Shown piece after piece: positions 44,855 through 52,371 of a DNA stretch of 64,000 nucleotides; position 1 is the stretch's first letter, and the number at the start of each line of letters is the position of its first letter. The notes under the pieces were generated by a model. The model did no database searches and was not told the origin of the DNA. It saw only the letters and a list, made by a program, of their open reading frames with translations. This stretch comes from Demequina aurantiaca (lineage in GTDB: Bacteria > Actinomycetota > Actinomycetes > Actinomycetales > Demequinaceae), in NCBI RefSeq assembly GCF_000975135.1, contig NZ_BBRF01000001.1:1428380-1492379 (forward strand), given 5' to 3'. Both the position numbers and the translations under genes were made by a program.

Positions 44855-45871
44855 CTAGCCGAGCGAACCGTCCGACGAGAACACGAGTCCCAGGGCAACC
44901 TGTCCCTGCTGGATCGCGGTCTTGGTCAGCGGGCCACCGGCGTCCAGCGACTGGAAGTCGTTGAACTCCAGTCCGTACGTGTCCTGGAGTCCCAGCTGGC
45001 AGAATGCGCGCTCGGGGCACTCGGGAGGTCCACCAAGCGAGATGGGGCCACAGGTGGAGGCGAGCTCGCTGAGCGAAGTCACGCCGTACTGGTCGGCAAA
45101 CGCCGTGGTGACGGCAAAGGCGTTCTGATCCTGAGCGGCCGAGGGCTCGGCGTACTTGAGTCCTGCGTCGCCACCAAGCTCGGTCAGTGCGGTGACCGTC
45201 TCGGTGATGTCACCTGAAGCAACCGGCTCAGCATCGTCGCCGTTGGCAGCGATATTGAAGTACTCCGCAGCGGTGGCGGCGTATTCGGGCACGATGTTGA
45301 CCTCGCCGGAGATGAGAGCCGGCATGTAGGTCTCGCGGTTACCAACGTCGCGGACCTCGACGTCGTAACCCGCGTCGCGCAGGATCACGGCGTAGATCTC
45401 CGCCACGGTGATGTTCTCCGTGAAGTTCGCGGCACCGACGATGACGTCACCGGAGCCGGTGCTGGGCGCCTTGAGCGCGTTGTCATCCACCCACTGCTGG
45501 GCGACGTCCTTGGACGTCTGGCGGTCGATGTCGACGGCCTTGTTGAGGGCAATGAGCTGGTCGGTGTCGAGCGCGGCGGACACCACGTTAAGGGCCTCGG
45601 CGACGGCGGGCTGCGCGTCGTAGAACTCCGCGCCGATCTCGGGGATCAGGTTGTCGGAGTTCTGTAGCTGCTGGTCGTCGGCGAGCACCACGAGCTTGTC
45701 GCCGGGGACGGGCAGGCATTCCTGAGCCATGGCCGAGTCGCTCGTCGCGGGGGCCGAGGTGTTGGACGTTGACGGTGCCGCGGATGCGTCGTCGTCGGAG
45801 CTGGAAGAACAGCCGGCAAGTGCAAGAACTGCTACTGCCGAAGCGGCCATAAGGCCTTGTCGGATGTGCAT
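44855..45871 (-). CDS. Glycine betaine/choline-type ABC transporter binding lipoprotein with permuted domain order
   Basis: A 338-residue lipoprotein: signal peptide with lipobox LALAGCSSSSDDD, then a Ser/Ala/Thr linker. The domain begins DKLVVLADDQQLQNSDNLIP and runs to VAQQWVDDNAL (residues about 55-145); in OpuBC/ProX-type proteins this is the C-terminal segment. Only then comes VIVGAANFTENITVAEIYAVIL, the normal mature N-terminus, and the protein ends FQSLDAGGPLTKTAIQQGQVALGLVF, which usually leads into LVVLxDD. The order therefore looks circularly permuted. GAGGAG precedes the start. The two permeases upstream on the same strand complete an importer for an osmolyte. Confidence 0.85.
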   Translation of the reverse strand: MHIRQGLMAASAVAVLALAGCSSSSDDDASAAPSTSNTSAPATSDSAMAQECLPVPGDKLVVLADDQQLQNSDNLIPEIGAEFYDAQPAVAEALNVVSAALDTDQLIALNKAVDIDRQTSKDVAQQWVDDNALKAPSTGSGDVIVGAANFTENITVAEIYAVILRDAGYDVEVRDVGNRETYMPALISGEVNIVPEYAATAAEYFNIAANGDDAEPVASGDITETVTALTELGGDAGLKYAEPSAAQDQNAFAVTTAFADQYGVTSLSELASTCGPISLGGPPECPERAFCQLGLQDTYGLEFNDFQSLDAGGPLTKTAIQQGQVALGLVFSSDGSLG

Positions 45872-46018
45872 GGGGACTCCTCGATATTAGGGACGGACAC
45901 CTTGAGAACCACGCTGCGAGGGCAATTGTTCCCCGCGGCGCACATTTCCAGGGTATTTGACGTTCGCGGCCCGCTGCAGTCCGGATGGGGCGAACGTGAC
46001 CACATCGTGACTGACGGT

Positions 46019-46759
46019 CTACGCGCTCGCTTTAGCGGCGGCCGCGACGGCCCGTAACTGTGGAGGCGTGACGCGGCGCTGCAGGCGCCCGAGCACCGCG
46101 TCGGTGGTCAACGCCACGACTGCGACGATGATGCCGCCCGCCAGGACTTGCCCGTAGCGCTGTGTGGCGATTCCAGTGTTAATGATGACGCCTAGCCCGC
46201 CGCCTGCGACAAGCGCGGCCAGTGGCACGGTGGCGACCGTCTGTACCGAGGACGTGCGCAGACCCGCGGCGATGAGTGGCACCGCCAGCGGCAACTCCAC
46301 GCGGGTGGCAATCTGGAAGCGCGTCATCCCGATGCCCCGGGCGGCGTCGCGTACATCCGGGTCGACGTCCGCCATCCCAGTGAAGGAGTTGGTCAGGATG
46401 GGTGGGAACGCGAAGATTGCCGCCGCGATGATGACGGCCTTATTGCCAAAGCCAATAGCCGATGCGGCGAACAGGGTGAGGAGCGCGAGTGTGGGCATCG
46501 CGCGGGAGACGTTCGAGACGATGACGGTGGCGGTTCCGCCCTTGCGCACGTGACCTAGGTAGACGCCGAGGGGCAGCGCCAGAATCGCGGCAATCGTGAC
46601 GGCGGCGATCGACATCAGCATGTGCTCGATGCCGAGTGCGATGATCGAGTCGTTCGCCCACGTCCAGCCGCCGTCGAATGTGGAGGTGGTGATTCCATTG
46701 GCGCCGGTCCAATTCTGGGCGGTCGTCAGGTAGCTCCAGGCGTCTTCTATGGTGCTCAT
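46019..46759 (-). CDS. Betaine/choline-type ABC transporter permease
   Basis: A 246-residue BPD-type permease with five or six helices, EAA-like loop DVDPDVRDAARGIGMTRFQIATRVELPLAVPLIAAGLRT and a late GGGLGVIINTGIATQRYGQVLAGG. It overlaps the preceding permease by 4 bases (ATGA at 46756-46759) and is followed after 147 bases by the binding-protein gene. It is the ProW/OpuBD class, where two permease subunits form the channel. Confidence 0.9.
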   Translation of the reverse strand: MSTIEDAWSYLTTAQNWTGANGITTSTFDGGWTWANDSIIALGIEHMLMSIAAVTIAAILALPLGVYLGHVRKGGTATVIVSNVSRAMPTLALLTLFAASAIGFGNKAVIIAAAIFAFPPILTNSFTGMADVDPDVRDAARGIGMTRFQIATRVELPLAVPLIAAGLRTSSVQTVATVPLAALVAGGGLGVIINTGIATQRYGQVLAGGIIVAVVALTTDAVLGRLQRRVTPPQLRAVAAAAKASA

Positions 46760-47472
46760 GAGGCGCTCTCCACCTGGGTCCGTGCCGCCTGACGAGACGC
46801 GCGGGAGCCGCGCTTACCCTGGGGCCGGTTCCACGGCATGGCGAGCCGCCCGACGGCCAGCAGCAGCACGTCCAGAATCAGTGCTAGGGCCAAGCAGAGC
46901 AGTGCACTGGTGGCGATTTGGGCGCGGTAGTCGGACTGCAGGCCGCGGAACATCAACTGACCGAGCCCGCCGTAGCCCACCACCACGCCAACAGTGACCA
47001 GCGCAACGGTGGAGACGGTCGCGAGGCGCAACCCAGCGATCATGCTGGGCAGGGCGTTCGGAAGTTCGACCGAGAACAAAAGTTTGGTGGGGGAGTAGCC
47101 CAGGCCCTTTGCTGCATCAACCACGTCCGGATCTACCCCTTCGAGACCGACGACGATGTTTCGCACCAAGATGAGTAGCGCGTAGATGACGAGTCCGATG
47201 AGGACCGTGGTGCGGCCGATGCCGGTGTAGGGGGCGAGAAGCGCGAACAGGGCGAAGGACGGAATCGTGTACAGCACCCCGGTGAAGCCCATGATGGGGC
47301 CGGACAGGCGAGGGATGCGACGAGCGAGGATCGCGAGGGGTAGCGAAATTGCGACCGCGATGACCACCGCGAGCACCGTCAGTTCGATGTGGATGACGAG
47401 CGCATCGACCACCTCGCTCCAGTTTCTTTCCAGGTATTGCCACGAGAACCACGGGTTCGGAGGCGCATCCAT
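46756..47472 (-). CDS. Betaine/choline-type ABC transporter permease
   Basis: A 238-residue permease starting MDAPPNPWFSWQYLERNW. Its EAA-like loop is GVDPDVVDAAKGLGYSPTKLLFSVELPNALPSMIAGLR. The start at 47472 was chosen because the longer frame runs back through the divergent ATPase gene. It partners the next permease (4-base overlap). The ATPase lies divergently, 72 bases away, so a shared control region is likely there. Confidence 0.9.
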   Translation of the reverse strand: MDAPPNPWFSWQYLERNWSEVVDALVIHIELTVLAVVIAVAISLPLAILARRIPRLSGPIMGFTGVLYTIPSFALFALLAPYTGIGRTTVLIGLVIYALLILVRNIVVGLEGVDPDVVDAAKGLGYSPTKLLFSVELPNALPSMIAGLRLATVSTVALVTVGVVVGYGGLGQLMFRGLQSDYRAQIATSALLCLALALILDVLLLAVGRLAMPWNRPQGKRGSRASRQAARTQVESAS

Positions 47473-47544
47473 ACGCCCGACGTTACCGCGCGACACACCG
47501 ATTCCGCATATTCGCCGCGGGTCCGGACGCGATAGCGTGTCGGC

Positions 47545-48300
47545 ATGGAGCATTCCGGAATCACGTTCACCGACGTTCGCAAGGAATACCCCGACGGCAC
47601 TGTCGCGGTGGGCTCGCTCGACCTCACGGTCAAGCCGGGCGAGGTGCTGACGCTGGTGGGGCCATCGGGGTGCGGCAAGTCGACAACGCTGCGCATGGTG
47701 AACCGGCTCGTGGAGCCCACCTCCGGCAGCATCACCGTTGACGGCACCGACATTTTGAGCCAGGACCCGGTGGAACTGCGCCGCAGCATCGGCTACGTAA
47801 TTCAGCATGTGGGGCTGTTCCCTCACCGTACGGTCGCCCAGAACGTCGCCACCGTGCCCGGACTGCTCGGTTGGTCCAAGCAGGACACCACCGCCCGGGT
47901 AGAGGAGTTGCTGAGCCTCGTGGGGCTTCCAGTGGATACCTATGGGCCCCGGTACCCGCACGAACTCTCCGGCGGCGAGCGTCAGCGAGTGGGGGTGGCC
48001 CGAGCGCTCGCGGTGCGCCCGCCCGTGCTACTGATGGATGAGCCGTTCGGCGCGGTGGACCCGCAGGGTCGCCGCCGTTTGCAGGGCGAATTCCGGGAAC
48101 TCCAGCGGTCCCTTGGCACCACCGTCATGATGGTGACCCACGACATTCGTGAAGCCGTGCTCTTGGCCGACCGCATCGCGGTGTTCTCCCGTGGAGGGGT
48201 CCTCGAGCAGCTCGGCACCCCGGAGGATGTCACGGAGCGCCCGGCCAATGACTTCGTCGAAGACTTCCTCGCCGACTTCGACGCCGCGCCCAAGAAGTAA
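47545..48300 (+). CDS. Betaine/choline-type ABC transporter ATP-binding protein
   Basis: A 251-residue ATPase of the OpuBA/ProV class but without C-terminal CBS domains. Walker A is GPSGCGKSTT (about residue 38), signature LSGGERQRVGVARAL, Walker B VLLMDEPFGAVDP, with switch MVTHDIREAV. The strand is opposite to that of the permease and binding-protein genes. The missing CBS domains suggest it lacks the ionic-strength sensing described for OpuA. Confidence 0.91.
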   Translation: MEHSGITFTDVRKEYPDGTVAVGSLDLTVKPGEVLTLVGPSGCGKSTTLRMVNRLVEPTSGSITVDGTDILSQDPVELRRSIGYVIQHVGLFPHRTVAQNVATVPGLLGWSKQDTTARVEELLSLVGLPVDTYGPRYPHELSGGERQRVGVARALAVRPPVLLMDEPFGAVDPQGRRRLQGEFRELQRSLGTTVMMVTHDIREAVLLADRIAVFSRGGVLEQLGTPEDVTERPANDFVEDFLADFDAAPKK

Positions 48301-48321
48301 GTCCGCAGCGGCAACGCTGGG

Positions 48322-49308
48322 CTAGTTGTCGCGGTCGCCGGCCTGTTCGGTGTGCTGACGATCGGCACTGAGGGGCGCGTCTACGGTGCCCGTGGTGGGC
48401 TGGTCGGTCACTACGGCATCGGCGTCCGGCGTGGCGGCGGCCTCGGCAGCCGCCACGCGCCGCTCTCGTCGTGAACCCCCACTCGGCTTGTCGGCACGAG
48501 ACTTGCTGGTCGTTGACTTGCTGACGCCCGCTTTCGCCGCGCGGGTCTTGGCCGCGAGTGTTGAGGAACTGAGGGAGTCGCGCAACTTAGACGACTTGGA
48601 TGTTCCACGGTCGCGAGCGGCACGGGGTTCCTTGTCGCGGCCCTCACGCCAACGACGACGCCACCAGGAACCGCGCCCCGAGGCCAAGGCCTCGGCCTCA
48701 CGCTCAGCGCGTCCCTCGGCCTCCAGCTCGAGCCGCCGGCGACGGCGGCGGCGCCCGGTCGTGATGATGCGGTAGAAGGCAAAGCCCATGCCGATGAAGA
48801 TGAAGAAGACCAGGATGGGGACGAAGATCGCGATCAGGCTCAGTGCCACAGCGGTGGCGTCCTCGGCGAACGATGCGAGGGGGGCGCCGGTGCCGCCCGT
48901 GGCGGCATTGACGGCGGGCCGAGAGGCGGCCTTGCCCATGTGCACGGCCGCAGCGATGAGCGCGCCCACGACACCTGCGATGAGAGGGTTTTCTTTCCAA
49001 AAGTTCGAGTCATCGACGACGGTCGACGCTGCTGCGGCCGCGAAGATAATGCCGCCGACGACCGGGCGCACGATCGACTGCAAGAGGTCGTTGACGTGGT
49101 CGACACCGGGGATCTTGTCCAGTACCAGCTCGAGCGCGAGCAGCGCGAGAGCGATGATGATCGCGGGCCACGACTCGAGCCACGCGAGCTGCGACGGCAG
49201 ATCAATGAAGGATGTAAAGCGTGCAAAGAGGCCCACGATGACGAGCGGAATGAAGGCGTTGAGCCCTGCCGCGGCCGCTAGGCCCGCGCCCGTAAGTGCT
49301 GCGATCAT
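48322..49308 (-). CDS. DUF4126 membrane protein
   Basis: A 328-residue protein. The first 190 residues are a DUF4126 membrane domain with four or five helices (ALTGAGLAAAAGLNAFIPLVIVGL, GVVGALIAAAVHMGKAASRP, FVPILVFFIFIGMGFAFY); the rest is a hydrophilic Arg/Ala/Ser-rich tail (about 205-328) that is probably disordered. AGGAGGACAACGC precedes the ATG. Function unknown. The tail is longer than usual for the family. Confidence 0.83.
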   Translation of the reverse strand: MIAALTGAGLAAAAGLNAFIPLVIVGLFARFTSFIDLPSQLAWLESWPAIIIALALLALELVLDKIPGVDHVNDLLQSIVRPVVGGIIFAAAAASTVVDDSNFWKENPLIAGVVGALIAAAVHMGKAASRPAVNAATGGTGAPLASFAEDATAVALSLIAIFVPILVFFIFIGMGFAFYRIITTGRRRRRRRLELEAEGRAEREAEALASGRGSWWRRRWREGRDKEPRAARDRGTSKSSKLRDSLSSSTLAAKTRAAKAGVSKSTTSKSRADKPSGGSRRERRVAAAEAAATPDADAVVTDQPTTGTVDAPLSADRQHTEQAGDRDN

Positions 49309-49412
49309 GCGTTGTCCTCCTGCTGCCCCATCCGGTGGCGTCCGCTCAACGATAGCCTGCCTGAGCGCTCACGACCACGTCGAGCGGGTTCGTGCCCTAG
49401 GGCAGTAAAACG

Positions 49413-49450
49413 ACGTAGGCCCCGGAACCGTGAGGTTCCGGGGCCTACGT
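49413..49450 (-). terminator. tRNA-His terminator
   Basis: Arms of 17 bases beginning ACGTAGGCCCCGGAACC around a four-base loop, followed on the minus strand by CGTTTTACTG. It lies 7 bases after the tRNA-His 3' end. Confidence 0.86.
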
Positions 49451-49457
49451 ACTTGTG

Positions 49458-49530
49458 GGTGGCTAACGGGACTTGAACCCGCGACCCCCTCGACCACAAC
49501 GAGGTGCTCTACCACCTGAGCTATAGCCAC
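49458..49530 (-). tRNA. tRNA-His (anticodon GUG)
   Basis: Acceptor GTGGCTA/TAGCCAC with discriminator C as usual for His; D-arm AGCTCAGGTGGTAGAGCA; anticodon stem CCTCG/CGAGG with loop TTGTGGT; T-arm GGTTCAAGTCC. CCA is not encoded in full. Confidence 0.95.
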
Positions 49531-49570
49531 CATCGGCCGCATAAGCGAGCCAGCGAAAAGTGTACCTTGA

Positions 49571-50188
49571 TTACGCCGATGCCGACGACGCCGGGTCGTC
49601 ACTCACCGCAGCGGCACCCGCCTTTGCGGTGTCGGAATCCGGTCCTGGCTGCGGCACAAAGACCACTTCGCGGTAGTAACGCAGTTCGCGGATCGAGTCC
49701 TGAATGTCTCCGAGGGCGCGGTGATTGCCTGTCTTATCAGGGGCGTTGAAAAAGACGCGGGGGTACCAGCGTCGGACGAGCTCCTTGATGGAGCTGACGT
49801 CGACGACTCGGTAGTGCAGGTGGTCCATGAGTTCCGGCATGTCGCGATCCAGGAACATCTTGTCCATGCCCACGGTGTTGCCCGCGAGGGGCGCCTTGCC
49901 GTGCGGCACGTGGGCGCGCACATAGTCGAGCACCTGGCGCTGCGCGTCTTCCATCGTGGTGCCGCCGGCGAGTTCGGGAAGCAGGCCCGACTCGACATGC
50001 ATGTTGGTGACAAAGTCGCCCATCTGCTCGAGTGCCTCGGGCGACGGCTTGATGATGACCGAGACCCCCTCGCCAAGCACGTTGAGCTCGGCATCGGTGA
50101 CGAGGCAGGCGACCTCAACCAGCGCATCGGCTTCGATGTCCAGGCCGGTCATTTCACAGTCGATCCATACAAGGGGTACGTCAGGCAT
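49571..50188 (-). CDS. orn: Oligoribonuclease
   Basis: A 205-residue DEDDh exonuclease that degrades 2-5 nucleotide RNA and linear cyclic-di-GMP products. LVWIDCEMTGLD holds the first DxE, GNTVGMDKMFLDRDMPEL the second Asp, and GNHRALGDIQDSI the final His/Asp. A C-terminal tail of about 20 Ser/Ala-rich residues extends past the usual end. It lies 41 bases from tRNA-His on the same strand. Confidence 0.94.
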   Translation of the reverse strand: MPDVPLVWIDCEMTGLDIEADALVEVACLVTDAELNVLGEGVSVIIKPSPEALEQMGDFVTNMHVESGLLPELAGGTTMEDAQRQVLDYVRAHVPHGKAPLAGNTVGMDKMFLDRDMPELMDHLHYRVVDVSSIKELVRRWYPRVFFNAPDKTGNHRALGDIQDSIRELRYYREVVFVPQPGPDSDTAKAGAAAVSDDPASSASA

Positions 50189-50279
50189 ACCTGCACTCTA
50201 ACGAACCCTGCCCACGCTCACTTTCCGTTCGCGGCACCCGGCCACGCTCCAGTTGCGGTTGACAGTCGGCCGATGAAGT

Positions 50280-50303
50280 GGTTAGTTGGTCTGGTAACTA
50301 ACC
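50280..50303 (+). promoter_or_regulatory. Candidate GntR operator and promoter of the ABC operon
   Basis: GGTTAGTT (50280-50287) and AACTAACC (50296-50303) form an inverted repeat with an eight-base centre. A TTGACA box lies at 50259-50264, so the palindrome falls where the -10 and start site would be. YtrA-type regulators typically repress their own operon from such a site. The operon begins at GTG 50321. Confidence 0.6.
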
Positions 50304-50320
50304 AACTGACAGGGGCAAGT

Positions 50321-50674
50321 GTGGACGACGGACGGCCGATCTTCCTGCAGATCGCGGAGAGCCTTGAGGGCCAGATTCTTGACGGCTCGATGGCAGAGGG
50401 GTCCCAGGTGCCCTCGATCAACGAGCTGGCGGCGTTTCACCGCATCAATCCCGCCACCGCTCTTAAAGGAGTGAACATGCTGGTAGACGCGGGCCTACTG
50501 ATCAAACGCCGCGGCATCGGCATGTTCGTCGCCGACGGTGCTCGGGGGGCACTCCTGGCACAACGCCGAGCTGAATTTCAACGCGCTCATGTCGCCCCAC
50601 TCACCGCCCGAGCCAAGGCGCTCGGCATCACCATCACGGAACTACAGCACATGACACAAGAGGAGATGCGATGA
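50321..50674 (+). CDS. GntR/YtrA-family transcriptional regulator
   Basis: A 117-residue winged-helix repressor beginning VDDGRPIFLQIAESLEGQIL. The helix-turn-helix is EGSQVPSINELAAFHRINPATALKGVNMLVDAGLL, followed by KRRGIGMFVADGA. There is no effector domain, only a short dimerisation tail, as in YtrA. GTG 50321 is chosen because AGGGGCAA lies upstream and because the ATG at 50273 would sit before the operator palindrome. Its stop overlaps the next gene by 4 bases. Confidence 0.86.
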   Translation: MDDGRPIFLQIAESLEGQILDGSMAEGSQVPSINELAAFHRINPATALKGVNMLVDAGLLIKRRGIGMFVADGARGALLAQRRAEFQRAHVAPLTARAKALGITITELQHMTQEEMR

Positions 50675-51561
50675 CAGCCATCGTCGAGGTTAAGAACCTC
50701 ACCAAGAGCTTCGGCAAGGTCAAGGCCGTCCAGGACGTCACCTTTGAACTAGAGGAGGGCGGCATTCACGGTCTGCTGGGCCGCAACGGTGCCGGCAAGA
50801 CCACCGTGATGCAGTTGCTCACGGGCCAGGACTTCGCAACGGCCGGGTCCGTGAGGATCTTCGGCGAATCCCCAGTCGAGAATCCCGACGTGCTCAGTCG
50901 CATCTGCTTCATTAAGGAGTCGCAGGCATACCCGGACGGATTCAAAGGCAAGCACGTCCTCAAATCTGCGCCGTGGTTCTTCCGCAACTGGGATCAAGAG
51001 TTCGCTGACCGTCTGGTCGCGGACTTCAACGTCCCGCTGGATCGCTATATGAAGAAGCTGTCGCGCGGTCAGCGCAGCGCCATTGGAGTGATCGTGGGCC
51101 TCGCCTCGCGTGCCGACCTGACGTTCTTTGACGAGCCCTACGCGGGGCTCGACGCAGTGGCCCGTCACCGCTTCTACGATCACCTGCTTGCCGACAACGC
51201 CGAACACCCGCGAACCGTGGTCATGTCGACCCACCTCATCGACGAGGCAGCGAACCTGTTGCAGCGAGTGCTGGTGATCGATGAGGGCACGATCGTCATC
51301 GACGCGGATGCCGACGAACTGCGCGCGTCCGCCACCACCCTGGCCGGCAAGGCCGCTGACGTCGAGGACTTTGTTGAAGGACGAGAGGTCCTGGACAGGT
51401 CCCGGCTCGGAGGGCTGGCCACGGCGACCGTAGCCGGACTGAGCGACACGGACCGACGCGCCGCGGCATCGGCCGGACTCGAGCTCGGCCCCGTGTCATT
51501 GCAGGAACTCATTGTGCGCCGCACCGGTGGCACCGAATCACCTCAGGAGAATGTCGCATGA
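50671..51561 (+). CDS. ABC transporter ATP-binding protein (YtrB-like)
   Basis: A 296-residue ATPase. Walker A is GRNGAGKTTV (about residue 37), the signature is a variant KLSRGQRSAIGVIVGLASRA, Walker B LTFFDEPYAGLDAV, and switch VMSTHLIDEAAN. A C-terminal extension of about 80 residues follows. Overlaps of 4 bases on both sides place it in a three-gene operon with its GntR regulator and a membrane partner, the layout of Ytr-type systems that respond to cell-wall stress. Confidence 0.89.
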   Translation: MTAIVEVKNLTKSFGKVKAVQDVTFELEEGGIHGLLGRNGAGKTTVMQLLTGQDFATAGSVRIFGESPVENPDVLSRICFIKESQAYPDGFKGKHVLKSAPWFFRNWDQEFADRLVADFNVPLDRYMKKLSRGQRSAIGVIVGLASRADLTFFDEPYAGLDAVARHRFYDHLLADNAEHPRTVVMSTHLIDEAANLLQRVLVIDEGTIVIDADADELRASATTLAGKAADVEDFVEGREVLDRSRLGGLATATVAGLSDTDRRAAASAGLELGPVSLQELIVRRTGGTESPQENVA

Positions 51562-52328
51562 CCTCTACGTTGACAGCACCAGCGCCAAGCGTGGCTCCGG
51601 CGGCCCCGCACCGTATCTGGAACGTGGTCCGCATGCACGTCGCGAACCCCTTCCCGACGCTCGTCATGCCGTGGCTCGTCACCCTGGCGATCTTTGGTCT
51701 CAACCTCGCCATCGAGCTGATGGTGGTCAGAGCCGCCGGCGGCGTCGACAACCTCGACGAAAATGCGTTCCAATACAACGGCGGCATCAGCTGGATCGCC
51801 ATCTTCATGCTGATCACCGCGGTACAGGCCATGAACCTGACTTTCCGCTTCGCGCTGGGATTCTCGGTCACTCGACGGGATTTCTACCTGGGTAGTTCGC
51901 TGTACTTCGCGATGCTGTCGGTGCTGTACGCGACCGGCATCACCGTGATGGCCGCGGTGGAGCGCGCGACGGATGGGTGGGGAATGCACGCGGCGTTCTT
52001 CGCCCCCTGGGGTCTCGTCAATCAGCCCCTGGCCGCAGTGTGGGCTGTGTTCGTTTTGGGATTGCTGCTGTTCTTCTTCCTCGGTGTGGCTGCCGCGACG
52101 CTGTGGGTCCGCTGGAAGGCCTACGGACTGTACGCGTTCTTCCTCACGCTGGCGGTGATCGTCGTTGGTTTCGGCTGGCTGGTCACAGCAACGGATAACT
52201 GGTCAGCGGTGTGGGACTACCTGTCGGGACACTCGGCAGTACAACTGGCGGCGGGGACGCTGCCCTTCACCCTGATCTGCGCGGTCGCTGGTTTTCTGTT
52301 CCTGCGCCGCGCTACGCCGCGGGCCTAA
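51558..52328 (+). CDS. ABC transporter membrane protein of the GntR-controlled operon
   Basis: A 256-residue protein with six hydrophobic segments, for example ISWIAIFMLITAVQAMNLTF and AVWAVFVLGLLLFFFLGVAAATLW, and no soluble domain. It overlaps the ATPase gene by 4 bases and is closed by a 30-base palindrome. It is probably the permease of an exporter or antibiotic-resistance-type system; ligand unknown. Confidence 0.8.
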   Translation: MTSTLTAPAPSVAPAAPHRIWNVVRMHVANPFPTLVMPWLVTLAIFGLNLAIELMVVRAAGGVDNLDENAFQYNGGISWIAIFMLITAVQAMNLTFRFALGFSVTRRDFYLGSSLYFAMLSVLYATGITVMAAVERATDGWGMHAAFFAPWGLVNQPLAAVWAVFVLGLLLFFFLGVAAATLWVRWKAYGLYAFFLTLAVIVVGFGWLVTATDNWSAVWDYLSGHSAVQLAAGTLPFTLICAVAGFLFLRRATPRA

Positions 52329-52330
52329 TG

Positions 52331-52360
52331 CCAAGCCGGCCGATGCATCGGCCGGCTTGG
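52331..52360. terminator. Bidirectional palindromic terminator
   Basis: A perfect 30-base palindrome with arms CCAAGCCGGCCGATG, two bases after the ABC membrane gene stop and 12 bases from the end of the convergent acyltransferase gene. No strong T-tract on either strand. Confidence 0.8.
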
Positions 52361-52371
52361 TTCTGCTGCCC

